The notes under the pieces: model-generated
Told to the model about the DNA's origin: nothing
Database searches by the model: none
What the model saw: only the letters and a program-made list of their open reading frames with translations
Made by a program: the position numbers and the translations under genes
In this document: positions 1-7,716 of the stretch, one piece after another
Numbering within the stretch: the stretch's first letter is position 1
How the letters are laid out: each line of letters starts with the position of its first letter
Virus record (IMG/VR): IMGVR_UViG_3300032334_000447
Coordinates: 1 to 21,013 of that record
DNA: 21,013 nt
Strand: one strand, 5' to 3'
DNA from: a virus

Positions 1-1056
1 AATATCAACTCTGGACTTATGGATTCTAGACGCGCAGTTGTTCTATCGTATCTACACAAAGCAATCAAACCACTCAATCAGTTGAGAATGATTGAAGATG
101 CAACAGTCATCTATAGAATATCAAGAGCACCAGAACGTAGAATCTTCTACATTGACGTTGGTAATTTACCAAAGTTAAAGGCAGAACAATATCTTCGTGA
201 TATTATGATCAAGTACAAGAATAAACTTGTGTATGATTCTGCAACTGGTGAAGTACGAGATGATAGAAAACATCTATCAATGATGGAAGACTTTTGGCTT
301 CCACGCAGAGAAGGCGGCAAAGGTACTGAGATTACCACATTACCTGGTGGTCAGAATCTAGGTGAGTTGGAAGATGTTAAATACTTTGAGAAGAAACTAT
401 ACAAGTCATTGAATGTTCCAGTCTCTAGACTAGATCCAAATCAATCTGGTTTTTCACTAGGTCGTGTCGGCGAAATCACTAGAGATGAAGTTAAGTTCTC
501 TAAGTTTGTTGATCGCCAACGTGCGAAGTTCTCTGAGTTATTTGAACAAGCATTAAGAGTACAATGTGTTCTTAAAGGTATCTGCACTGAAGAAGAATTC
601 GAAGAATTTAAACAATACATTTACTTCGACTTTATCAAAGACAACAACTTTGCTGAACTCAAAGAAGCAGAATTAGTTCGTGAACGATTATCATTGCTTG
701 GTTCTGTTGATCCTTACGTTGGTCGATACTACTCTATGAGTTGGATTCAGCGTAACGTTCTTCGTTTGACTGATGATGAAATTAAAGATATGCAGAAAGA
801 GATCGACAAAGAGAAAGAAGCAGGACTAATTCTAGATCCAATGCAAATTGCACAACAAGCACAGACTGATCTTGCACAAGGCACTGGTGGTACTGCATCT
901 GGTCCTGCGCCACAAAGTGCTCCTGCGGCAACTCCATCTGGGTCATCTGATTCTTCTGAACCAAAAGGTGATTTGAGTTTGAACAATGAGTATAGTCCTA
1001 AATTTGCAACACTAAAGAAAATAGTAGAGTTATCAGAAAATAGGAAGAACTATTAA
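1..1056 (+). CDS. 20: Portal vertex protein gp20, C-terminal part (5' partial)
   Basis: The reading frame is open from the first base, so the gene starts upstream; 351 residues are visible, compared with about 524 for the whole T4 protein. The portal dodecamer sits at one head vertex, nucleates prohead assembly and is the channel through which DNA is packaged and ejected. Typical T4-type portal sequence is seen near the left edge (AIKPLNQLRMIEDATVIYR, then APERRIFYIDVGNLP), followed by the conserved segments DFWLPRREGG, LPGGQNLGEL and NVPVSRLDP. The last ~80 residues form a charged helix (DDEIKDMQKEIDKEKEAG) and a low-complexity Ala/Pro/Gly/Ser linker, and the extreme C terminus is basic. The next gene starts 2 nt after the stop, so the two are probably co-transcribed. 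Family assignment is secure; only the N terminus is missing. Confidence 0.95.
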   Translation, partial: NINSGLMDSRRAVVLSYLHKAIKPLNQLRMIEDATVIYRISRAPERRIFYIDVGNLPKLKAEQYLRDIMIKYKNKLVYDSATGEVRDDRKHLSMMEDFWLPRREGGKGTEITTLPGGQNLGELEDVKYFEKKLYKSLNVPVSRLDPNQSGFSLGRVGEITRDEVKFSKFVDRQRAKFSELFEQALRVQCVLKGICTEEEFEEFKQYIYFDFIKDNNFAELKEAELVRERLSLLGSVDPYVGRYYSMSWIQRNVLRLTDDEIKDMQKEIDKEKEAGLILDPMQIAQQAQTDLAQGTGGTASGPAPQSAPAATPSGSSDSSEPKGDLSLNNEYSPKFATLKKIVELSENRKNY

Positions 1057-1058
1057 AA

Positions 1059-3152
1059 ATGAAGAATGAATTCAAACTCAGATTTTTTGGTGACGATTCT
1101 GGCGAGTCGTTGAAAAGTTTCATCAAAGAAAGTGCATCAAAAGCAGCATCCGAAACATTCGATAAGTTAATTCCTTCTGAAGAAAAGCCTATCGTTGCAG
1201 AAGATGTTGTCAAGATTGCTGCTGAGTTATTATATACTACACCCGCTACAAAACGGATCGTGACCGAAGAAAAATCAGTAGCAGTTGTAGAAGAACCAAA
1301 GAAACAAAAAACTATTCTTGAATCTAAATTTGAAACTCTACAGAAATCTCTATCAGAAGATCTGCGAGAATATAAACAAAAAATTATCGAAGAAGTTTCA
1401 AAGTCTGCAAGTAAACAAAATCCATATTATCTGGGCGACAGTGGTTCTGGAGAAGTTAAACTCCTTTCACTAGATGATGTTGAAACAAAAAATATGAGTA
1501 GACAAGCAAGATCGTCATATCTTGCCAACAATGCCATGATGGTTTATGATACGGCAGATAAGTTATTTCATTTTAAATATGCACTGAATCAAGACTTACT
1601 ACAAAGTTCTAATGTTTATTTTAATAACATTGAAGCTTCAGGAAACGTCAACGTTGGTGGTCAAGTTTTTGTAACGTCAGGAGTTACTGGTAATATTGAT
1701 CTTACTGTATCTGGCAATACATCTATTGGTAAAGATCTTACCGTATCTGGCAACACCATTCTACGAGGTAATCTACTCGTCACAGGTTACACAACTACCG
1801 TTAATACAAGTTCTTTAATCATAAGTGATGCGTTATTTCACTTAAATGACGTTTCTACTACATCGAATGTAGATCTAGGTTTCACTGGCAATTACAACGA
1901 TGGTACATATCGGCACGCTGGATTGTTCAGAGATTCAGTTGACGGTGTGTGGAAATTGTTTGATGGATATACACCAGAAACTAATACTGCGGTAAAAATT
2001 CTTACCAACAATGCTAGTTATGTTGATGCAGGACTCAAAGTTGGTAACTTGACCGCGAACGGTAACACAAGTATAACAAAATCATTGACGGTAACAAGTA
2101 ACGTTACTGCTGGAAACTTGAACACACTTGGCGTTGCTAACGTTGGAACCTCGATCATCACCGGACTAACTGCAAGTAAACCAGTATTCACAGATGCAAA
2201 TAGAGCGTTGACTTCTTCTGGCACTATGCCAACAAATCAAGGTGGTACTGGACTAACATCGTTTACATCATCTGGAATTGTTTATGCATCTTCGACTTCC
2301 GCATTAACTACAGGATCTTCTTTACAATTTGACGGTACTAATTTAACAGTTACTGGTAACGTTACTGCTGGTAATATAAACACACTTGGTGTTGCTAACG
2401 TTGGCAACTCTATCGTCACTGCGTTAACTGCAAGTAAACCAGTATTCACAGATGCAAATAAAGCGTTGACTTCTTCTGGCACTATGCCAACAAATCAAGG
2501 TGGTACTGGACTAACGACGTTCACTTCTGGTGGAGCAGTATATGCGTCATCAACTTCAGCTCTAACTACTGGAACATTACCAACAGGATCTGGTGGTACT
2601 GGATTAACATCTTTTACATCAGCGGGACTTGTTTATGCATCTTCAACATCAGCGTTAGCGACTGGTTCAACTTTACAATTTGATGGTACTAATTTTGGTG
2701 TTGGATTAACTCCAGTCACCAATAATGGTGTTCTTCAGTTAGGTAGTTACGCAGCAATTAAATCATTAGTCGAATCTGCAACTATCACTGGTGCTGCTCC
2801 ATCATCCACAACAAACTTTGATTGGACAACACAAGCAGTCCAATACTACACAAGTAATGCGACGACTAACTTCACATTGAATATTCGAGGTAATGGAACA
2901 ACATCATTGAACACGGTGATGCAAGTCGGACAATCAGCATCTATTGCATTGATGATCACAAATGGTTCTTCTGCATACTATCCTAACGTATTTCAGATTG
3001 ATGGAACAACAACGAATGTGAATACTAAGTTTCTGAACGGGACAACAATTTCCTCAGGTAATGCAAACAGTATAGATATTTACAATATTACAGTAATTAA
3101 AACTGCAGCATCTACGTATACTGTTTTAGTCCAACAGAATAAGTTTGCTTGA
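1059..3152 (+). CDS. Repeat-containing fibre-like virion protein (697 aa)
   Basis: I do not recognise a named T4 counterpart. Residues 1-130 are charged and probably helical (SFIKESASKAASETFDKL, ESKFETLQKSLSEDLREYK). From about residue 185 the protein is rich in Gly, Asn, Thr and Ser with beta-repeat character: repeated VSGNT/LTVTGN/VTAGN units, then an 86-residue module in tandem (starting near residues 349 and 435) carrying TASKPVFTDAN, ALTSSGTMPTNQGGTGLT and VYASSTSALTTG, plus a partial third copy near residue 510. GGTGLT(S/T)F repeats of this kind are common in phage tail fibres and cyanophage structural proteins, and the C terminus (NSIDIYNITVIKTAASTYTV) resembles a C-terminal module I associate with marine T4-like virion proteins. 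A virion fibre or appendage role is inferred. Its position between portal and prohead-core genes is odd for a tail fibre. The start follows the gene 20 stop closely; AGGA lies 13 nt upstream. Confidence 0.7.
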   Translation: MKNEFKLRFFGDDSGESLKSFIKESASKAASETFDKLIPSEEKPIVAEDVVKIAAELLYTTPATKRIVTEEKSVAVVEEPKKQKTILESKFETLQKSLSEDLREYKQKIIEEVSKSASKQNPYYLGDSGSGEVKLLSLDDVETKNMSRQARSSYLANNAMMVYDTADKLFHFKYALNQDLLQSSNVYFNNIEASGNVNVGGQVFVTSGVTGNIDLTVSGNTSIGKDLTVSGNTILRGNLLVTGYTTTVNTSSLIISDALFHLNDVSTTSNVDLGFTGNYNDGTYRHAGLFRDSVDGVWKLFDGYTPETNTAVKILTNNASYVDAGLKVGNLTANGNTSITKSLTVTSNVTAGNLNTLGVANVGTSIITGLTASKPVFTDANRALTSSGTMPTNQGGTGLTSFTSSGIVYASSTSALTTGSSLQFDGTNLTVTGNVTAGNINTLGVANVGNSIVTALTASKPVFTDANKALTSSGTMPTNQGGTGLTTFTSGGAVYASSTSALTTGTLPTGSGGTGLTSFTSAGLVYASSTSALATGSTLQFDGTNFGVGLTPVTNNGVLQLGSYAAIKSLVESATITGAAPSSTTNFDWTTQAVQYYTSNATTNFTLNIRGNGTTSLNTVMQVGQSASIALMITNGSSAYYPNVFQIDGTTTNVNTKFLNGTTISSGNANSIDIYNITVIKTAASTYTVLVQQNKFA
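2167..2515 (+). repeat. Tandem 258-bp coding repeat in the fibre-like gene
   Basis: Two in-frame copies have a period of 258 bp (86 codons). The block 2167-2257 recurs at 2425-2515 with a single mismatch over 91 bp (TAGAGCG versus TAAAGCG), and similarity extends more loosely from 2103 and 2361. A partial, more diverged third unit covering the GGTGGTACTGGA..ACATC..TTTACATC part lies around 2593-2690. Such near-identity at the DNA level points to recent duplication or gene conversion. Confidence 0.9.
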
Positions 3153-3158
3153 TAAATA
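3151..3158 (+). promoter_or_regulatory. Possible late promoter box GATAAATA
   Basis: GATAAATA is a 7/8 match to the T4 late box TATAAATA and overlaps the fibre-gene stop codon, just before the gp67-like gene. With normal late-promoter geometry the start site would fall near 3164, inside the AGGAG ribosome-binding site at 3161-3165. It may therefore serve genes further downstream, or be fortuitous. Confidence 0.35.
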
Positions 3159-3172
3159 ATAGGAGATAACAT

Positions 3173-3337
3173 ATGGAAAACAATATTAAAAACATAGTAA
3201 ATCACGCATTCGATGACAATCCTGTAGGAATGCGTGATGCACTATACAATGAAATTAATGATAAGATTTTCGCGGCGATTCAACAACGCAAGATTGAAAT
3301 TGCTGCATCCTTATTAGAACCTAAAGAATCGGAATAA
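3173..3337 (+). CDS. 67: gp67-like prohead core protein, short form (54 aa)
   Basis: This is a short ORF with an ideal AGGAG ribosome-binding site (3161-3165), encoding MENNIKNIVNHAFDD... to ...SLLEPKESE. Its middle, NPVGMRDALYNEINDKI followed by QQRKIEIAASLL, resembles the N-terminal half of T4 gp67 (from memory, a DLVAARKLFAE-type helix followed by KEEKIAIAR), a minor prohead-core component that helps form the scaffold with gp68 and gp22. The position also fits: T4 has the order 20-67-68-21. T4 gp67 is about 80 residues and ends in a long acidic tail that is absent here. An LLE at residues 47-49 could be a gp21 protease site, though the following residue is Pro. Assignment rests on weak similarity plus synteny. 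Confidence 0.6.
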   Translation: MENNIKNIVNHAFDDNPVGMRDALYNEINDKIFAAIQQRKIEIAASLLEPKESE

Positions 3338-3341
3338 ACAA

Positions 3342-3884
3342 ATGGCAAATAGATATTCATATCAAGTTCTGAAAGATGATACACAACATGCAATCATCAA
3401 ACTAACTGCTGAGTTTGATGGTACTGGTCAAGAAAGTAACATCTCTAGAATTGCAGCAAATTCTTTGTCTGGTGCATTAGCAACTAATGGATATCTTGTT
3501 GCAAACAATCAGGGTGGTTCCGCAAACACTCCTTTACCATATTATGGATTGTCGATTCATCGACTATGGTATGATTCGGATACTGCAACTGGTGACGTTC
3601 AACTGTATTGGGCAAATACTGCAACAACAGCAGCTAATGGCGTTCCTATAGTCTTCTTACAAGGTAATGGAGAATATGATGGCAACGCCAACTGGATCAC
3701 GATCAAAAATCCAACTGTTGGTGCAAACATGAATGGTGACATTGCACTAGTCACACGCGGCCAAGTTGCTAATGCTAGTTACACAATCGTGATGGAACTT
3801 CGTAAAGACAATGCACACTATCAACGTGGTCAGTTTACTGATCCTGCTGCATTCAACTATACGCCATTTAACATGCGCCCATAA
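3342..3884 (+). CDS. Conserved T4-like structural-type protein (180 aa)
   Basis: No T4 homologue is recognised. The sequence begins MANRYSYQVLKDDTQHAIIK and ends YQRGQFTDPAAFNYTPFNM, a pattern I associate with an uncharacterised family in marine T4-like phages. It is rich in aromatic, Asn, Gly and Thr residues with alternating beta-type segments (VQLYWANT, IVFLQGNGEY, YTIVMELRKD), has no membrane segment or signal peptide, and has one small charged C-terminal region. It begins 4 nt after the gp67-like stop and its stop overlaps the gene 68 start (TAATG), so translation is probably coupled. The location inside the prohead-core cassette suggests a head or neck-associated virion protein; that is inference only. 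Confidence 0.7.
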   Translation: MANRYSYQVLKDDTQHAIIKLTAEFDGTGQESNISRIAANSLSGALATNGYLVANNQGGSANTPLPYYGLSIHRLWYDSDTATGDVQLYWANTATTAANGVPIVFLQGNGEYDGNANWITIKNPTVGANMNGDIALVTRGQVANASYTIVMELRKDNAHYQRGQFTDPAAFNYTPFNMRP

Positions 3885-4315
3885 TGTCAATCGCCTCAAG
3901 TATAATTAGTGGAGATTATAGTGGTGCAAAAGCATTACTTGAGGCAAGAATAGAAGAGATATTCTACGAGAAGTTAGAGGAGATAAGAGAAAGATTAGTT
4001 GATGAAATTTATGGTGATTATGAAGAAACATTGGATGCATTGGATGAAGCTTCAATTCACAATGTTCAAAAAATTGGCAGAACGAAACTAATTAAACTTC
4101 GTGTTCGTGGTGGCAAAGTACAGAGAAGGAAGAAACTTTCTGGCGTTCGAGGTTACACACTTCGAGGTGGCAGAATGGTTAGAATGTCAACAACTGAACG
4201 TAGAAATAGAAGAATGGGTGCAAGAAAAGCAAAGATTAAACGTCGAACAAAGATGAATCAAATTCTTAGAAAAAGAAAAGTATCACTAAGAAAAAGAAGG
4301 AATATAGGGTTATGA
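3884..4315 (+). CDS. 68: Prohead core protein gp68
   Basis: The length of 143 residues matches T4 gp68 (about 141). The first half is acidic and helical (EARIEEIFYEKLEEIRERLV). The second half is strongly basic, with the family's RVRGGKVQRRKKLSGVRGY and TLRGGRMVRMS segments followed by Arg/Lys-rich helices to the C terminus (RKRKVSLRKRRNIGL). In T4 this is a scaffold-core component needed for correct head length and is processed by gp21. A candidate gp21 site is LDE|A at residues 53-56. The gene overlaps its upstream neighbour by one base and its stop overlaps the gene 21 start (ATGA), indicating coupled translation and tight stoichiometric control of core and protease. Confidence 0.88.
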   Translation: MSIASSIISGDYSGAKALLEARIEEIFYEKLEEIRERLVDEIYGDYEETLDALDEASIHNVQKIGRTKLIKLRVRGGKVQRRKKLSGVRGYTLRGGRMVRMSTTERRNRRMGARKAKIKRRTKMNQILRKRKVSLRKRRNIGL

Positions 4316-4956
4316 AACTAATTAAAGAACTCGTTGAGTCAGTCTCTTATCTCGTTGAGGAGACGGATGGGAAAAAGACCATGTTCATCGAGGGACCATT
4401 TCTCGTTTACGATCAAAAGAATCGCAACGGTAGACTTTACGAAAAGCATGTTCTACATAAAGAAGTCAACCGATACATGGAAGATTATGTTAATAAGAAT
4501 AGAGCATTCGGTGAGTTAGGTCATCCAGAAACACCAACAATTAATCTCGAACGTGTTTCACATCTGATTACACATCTACACGATAACGGGCAACATTGGG
4601 TAGGTCGAGCAAAAATTCTCGAAACGCCAATGGGCAATATTGCAAAAAATCTGATTGACGGTGGCGCACAACTCGGTGTCTCTTCACGAGGCATGGGTTC
4701 TTTAGTTAATAAGAACGGTGTCAATGTCGTTCAACCAGACTTTCATCTTGCCACAGCGGCAGATATTGTAGCAGATCCTTCCGCTCCTGGTGCATTCGTG
4801 CAAGGGATAATGGAAGGAAAAGAATGGATGTTAGTAAACAATGTTTGGACTGAAGTTCATCTTCAAGAAGCAAAACAAGAAATTGTAAAGGCTTCTAAAA
4901 AAGATATTGAAAAAGTCAGTTTACGCATTTTTGAAAATTTCATTAGAAAACTTTAA
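4312..4956 (+). CDS. 21: Prohead maturation protease gp21
   Basis: The protein is 214 residues (T4 gp21 is 212) and belongs to the herpesvirus-assemblin-like serine protease family. The active-site neighbourhoods are visible: His71 in GELGHPETP, the nucleophile region Ser124/Ser125 in QLGVSSRGMG, and Asp151 in TAADIVADPSAP. The N-terminal strand FIEGPFLVYDQKNRNGR is typical of the family. The zymogen is assembled into the prohead core, self-activates, then cleaves gp23, gp22, gp68 and other core proteins at (L/I)xE sites before DNA packaging. The start codon overlaps the gp68 stop (ATGA). A late promoter box follows 3 nt after the stop, separating it from gene 22. Confidence 0.95.
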   Translation: MKLIKELVESVSYLVEETDGKKTMFIEGPFLVYDQKNRNGRLYEKHVLHKEVNRYMEDYVNKNRAFGELGHPETPTINLERVSHLITHLHDNGQHWVGRAKILETPMGNIAKNLIDGGAQLGVSSRGMGSLVNKNGVNVVQPDFHLATAADIVADPSAPGAFVQGIMEGKEWMLVNNVWTEVHLQEAKQEIVKASKKDIEKVSLRIFENFIRKL

Positions 4957-4959
4957 TCT

Positions 4960-4967
4960 TATAAATA
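4960..4967 (+). promoter_or_regulatory. T4-type late promoter upstream of gene 22
   Basis: A perfect TATAAATA box lies in the 41-nt gap between genes 21 and 22. Taking the box as -13 to -6 puts the start site near 4973, leaving the gene 22 AAGGAG (4982-4987) and ATG (4998) properly placed on the transcript. Recognition would be by host RNA polymerase with gp55, which is encoded in this window. Confidence 0.85.
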
Positions 4968-4997
4968 ACAATATACAAAACCAAGGAGTTTTTCAAA

Positions 4998-6236
4998 ATG
5001 GTTAAAAAATACAATTTGTCTGAAGCCGCTGCTGAAATTCTTGCTGCTTCTGTCAATTCAAAGCGTTCGCAACGTGACAGCGGTCCAAGCAAACTATCAG
5101 GTGACGTGGCATATGGCACTAAAGAAGTTGGCGACATTGGAACACAAGTCACAAAGACAACTGACGGTGCTCCAGATCTAACAAGAGGTGTCCCAACAGC
5201 AACCGCTCCTGGTGCAACACCTCCAGTTGGTTCTGAACCAATGAAGAAGTTAAAAGGTCAACCCGGTGAATCTGGTTCAGTGGAACAACCAGAAGGCAAA
5301 CCAGGTCGTCAAATGTTCGACAAGAACAAAGGATCTACTTTCCAATCTTACGGCGAAGCAGTCGAAGAAGAAGAGTATGAAGAGGAAGAGTTTGAAGAAG
5401 ATGACGTTCTAGAAGAAGGCGAAAAAGAAAAAGAAGACGCCGAAGGTCATGAGGATGCTGCACAAGATAGAAAGATGATGAAGAAAATGATGAAGAAGAA
5501 AGATATGAAAGAAGATATCGACGCACTTTTACAAGGCGAGAATCTTTCTGAAGAATTCGTTTCTAAAGCAGCTACAATCTTCGAAGCAGCAGTTAACTCA
5601 AGAGTTACTGAAATTGCAGAAGAACTTCAAGTTGAACTTCAAGAACAATTCTCTGATGCTATTGATCAGATCAAAGAAGACTTCACGACAAAGATTGATG
5701 ATTACCTTAACTACATGGTTGAGGAGTGGATGAAAGAGAATGAACTTGCAATCGAATCGGGTCTACGTACAGAAATCGTTGAAGACTTCATCGGTGGAAT
5801 GCGCAACCTATTTGTTGAACACTACATTGATATTCCAGAAGAGAAGGTTGATGTTGTTAGTGAGTTAGCTGCTAAAGTTGAAGAACTTGAGGAGAAACTC
5901 AATGAAGAAATGCATCGTTCTATTCAGTTCAAGAAAGAAATCAATGAACACAAGAAATTAGAGGCAGTACAAACAGTTTGTGAAGGCCTCACGCAGACTC
6001 AAGTAGAAAAACTAAAATCGCTCGCAGAGACCGTTGAATTTACTACTGGAGAAGAGTTCGCAGAAAAACTAGTAACACTTAAAGAAGCATACACAGGTAC
6101 TTCTAGTGTTAAAGTTGGCGAAAAGTCTGCACTAGAAGAGGGTATCGATGTTGAGGAAGTGAAAACAGAACGTGTTTCATATGACCCACTAATTGATGCC
6201 GTCGCTAAATCAATCTCTAAATCTGTTATTAAATAA
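4998..6236 (+). CDS. 22: Prohead core scaffolding protein gp22 (long form)
   Basis: gp22 is the main scaffold inside the prohead, degraded by gp21 during maturation. The C-terminal ~240 residues match the family: DIDALLQGENLSEEFVSKA and ATIFEAAVNSRV, then long amphipathic helices with coiled-coil character (VSELAAKVEELEEKLNEEM) and a C-terminal Ser/Lys region. At 412 residues it is much longer than T4 gp22 (269). The extra N-terminal ~170 residues contain a Pro/Gly/Thr-rich segment, an extremely acidic stretch (about residues 121-155) and a Lys/Met-rich block (RKMMKKMMKKKDMK). The start has a strong AAGGAG at 4982-4987 and its own late promoter. The acidic segment may replace the charged tail missing from the gp67-like protein; this is inference. 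Confidence 0.92.
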   Translation: MVKKYNLSEAAAEILAASVNSKRSQRDSGPSKLSGDVAYGTKEVGDIGTQVTKTTDGAPDLTRGVPTATAPGATPPVGSEPMKKLKGQPGESGSVEQPEGKPGRQMFDKNKGSTFQSYGEAVEEEEYEEEEFEEDDVLEEGEKEKEDAEGHEDAAQDRKMMKKMMKKKDMKEDIDALLQGENLSEEFVSKAATIFEAAVNSRVTEIAEELQVELQEQFSDAIDQIKEDFTTKIDDYLNYMVEEWMKENELAIESGLRTEIVEDFIGGMRNLFVEHYIDIPEEKVDVVSELAAKVEELEEKLNEEMHRSIQFKKEINEHKKLEAVQTVCEGLTQTQVEKLKSLAETVEFTTGEEFAEKLVTLKEAYTGTSSVKVGEKSALEEGIDVEEVKTERVSYDPLIDAVAKSISKSVIK

Positions 6237-6239
6237 ATA
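6232..6239 (+). promoter_or_regulatory. T4-type late promoter upstream of gene 23
   Basis: AATAAATA overlaps the gene 22 stop codon. The predicted start near 6245 precedes the gene 23 TAGGAG (6256-6261) and ATG (6269). T4 also has a dedicated late promoter for gene 23. The match is 7/8, and AATAAATA occurs elsewhere by chance, so position is the stronger argument. Confidence 0.65.
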
Positions 6240-6268
6240 AGACAGACTCAAAACTTAGGAGTAATTAA

Positions 6269-7618
6269 ATGTACTTATCGGAAGAACTTAAACAAAAATG
6301 GAGTCCAATTCTAGAGCATCCAGATCTAGAAGCAATTAAGGATCCATACAAGAAAGCTGTTACTGCAATGGTTCTTGAGAACCAGTCGCAAGCGATGGCA
6401 TCTGACCGTGCTAACATGGGCATGCTTAACGAGACGATCTCGTCGCCAGGTCCAGTTAACGCAACAGGCGCAGGTATCTCGAACTTCGATCCAATCTTAA
6501 TCAGCTTGGTTCGCCGTGCTCTACCTAACCTAATCGCTTATGATGTTGCTGGCGTTCAGCCAATGACAGGTCCTACTGGTCTTATCTTCGCAATGCGTGC
6601 TCGTTACTCAGGTCAAGCTGGTACCGAAGCATTCTTCAACGAGGCTAATACTCAGTTCTCTGGTATCGGTTCGGACACAAACCGTTTCGGTTTTGCAAAC
6701 AACCTAGTCTCTGATACAAGCACAAACCCAGTTGCTTCGTTGACTGCTAACGCATTCACATCTGGTATCGGTATGTCTACCGCTACTGGTGAATATCTAG
6801 GATCAGACAATGGTACTGCAAACACCCAGTTCGGTCAGATGGCATTCTCGATTGAGAAAGTTACTGTTACTGCACAGACTCGTGCTCTAAAAGCTGAGTA
6901 CTCGTTAGAACTCGCACAAGACTTAAAAGCAATTCATGGTCTTGACGCTGAGACAGAACTATCGAATATTCTTTCGACAGAGATCCTTTCTGAGATCAAT
7001 CGTGAAGTTATCCGTACCATCTATACAGTTGCTAAACCAGGCGCACAGTTTGGTGTTACAACAACTGGTACATTTGACCTAGACACAGACTCTAACGGTC
7101 GTTGGTCGGTTGAGCGTTTCAAAGGCTTGATCTTCCAAATCGAACGTGATGCAAACGTTATTGCTAAAGAGACTCGTCGCGGTAAAGGTAACGTCATGAT
7201 CGTTTCGTCCGACGTTGCTTCTGCAATGGCAATGGCTGGTGTTCTTCAGTATACACCTGCACTTTCGGCAGATCTACAAGTTGACGATACTGGTAACACA
7301 TTTGCTGGCTTGTTACATGGTCGCATCAAAGTATACATCGATCCATACTTCGGTGGTTACACAAGCAACCAAGAACTCGTCACAATCGGTTACAAAGGTT
7401 CGTCGCCTTACGATGCTGGATTGTTCTATTGCCCATACGTTCCTCTACAAATGGTTCGTGCAGTTGACCAGTTCACATTCCAACCAAAGATTGGATTTAA
7501 GACTCGTTACGGCATGGTTGCAAACCCATTTGCAGGCGGTTCGAACGTTGATTACGGTCAGTTGTATGCTAAGCGCAATACATACTATCGTATCTTCCGC
7601 GTTCAGAACTTGATGTAA
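6269..7618 (+). CDS. 23: Major capsid protein gp23
   Basis: This is the HK97-fold capsid subunit that forms the head lattice. Family signatures are plain: SLVRRALPNLIAYDVAGVQP, MTGPTGLIFAMRARY, LKAEYSLELAQDLKAIHGLD, ETELSNILSTEILSEINREV, and the C-terminal RTRYGMVANPF-like KTRYGMVANPFAGG. Length is 449 residues compared with 521 in T4, as is usual for marine relatives. The probable gp21 cleavage site is MLNE|T (after Glu55), aligning with T4 processing after Glu65, so mature protein would be about 394 residues. Codon choice appears richer in C-ending codons than the AT-rich neighbours, as expected for the most highly expressed late gene. It has its own late promoter, a strong ribosome-binding site and a terminator 32 nt downstream. 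Confidence 0.98.
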   Translation: MYLSEELKQKWSPILEHPDLEAIKDPYKKAVTAMVLENQSQAMASDRANMGMLNETISSPGPVNATGAGISNFDPILISLVRRALPNLIAYDVAGVQPMTGPTGLIFAMRARYSGQAGTEAFFNEANTQFSGIGSDTNRFGFANNLVSDTSTNPVASLTANAFTSGIGMSTATGEYLGSDNGTANTQFGQMAFSIEKVTVTAQTRALKAEYSLELAQDLKAIHGLDAETELSNILSTEILSEINREVIRTIYTVAKPGAQFGVTTTGTFDLDTDSNGRWSVERFKGLIFQIERDANVIAKETRRGKGNVMIVSSDVASAMAMAGVLQYTPALSADLQVDDTGNTFAGLLHGRIKVYIDPYFGGYTSNQELVTIGYKGSSPYDAGLFYCPYVPLQMVRAVDQFTFQPKIGFKTRYGMVANPFAGGSNVDYGQLYAKRNTYYRIFRVQNLM

Positions 7619-7626
7619 GTTTGAGT

Positions 7627-7646
7627 AAATCACCATAGAGTGATTT
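7627..7646 (+). other. Upstream hairpin before the gene 23 terminator
   Basis: A perfect 7-bp inverted repeat, AAATCAC and GTGATTT with a 6-nt loop, starts 8 nt after the gene 23 stop and immediately precedes the terminator hairpin. It may protect the gene 23 transcript from 3' degradation. A similar hairpin precedes the terminator at 17694-17721. Confidence 0.6.
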
Positions 7647-7650
7647 TAAA

Positions 7651-7677
7651 GAGGAGCAGAAATGCTCCTCTTTTTTT
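7651..7677 (+). terminator. Intrinsic terminator after gene 23
   Basis: An 8-bp perfect stem GAGGAGCA/TGCTCCTC with a GAAA (GNRA) tetraloop is followed by seven T residues. It separates the capsid cassette from the small genes downstream. The same stem arms recur at 17695-17713. Confidence 0.93.
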
Positions 7678-7716
7678 GTTCTTTAGTGTTGTTACATTTT
7701 TATTAAGGAGATCAAA

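Noticed and set aside
2103-2620. CRISPR-like or regulatory repeat array
   Set aside because: The repeats are in frame, long (258 bp), contiguous and encode a protein module; there is no repeat-spacer pattern.
7215-7613. 132-codon + strand frame inside gene 23
   Set aside because: It is an out-of-frame shadow of the capsid gene, with unlikely composition and no ribosome-binding site.
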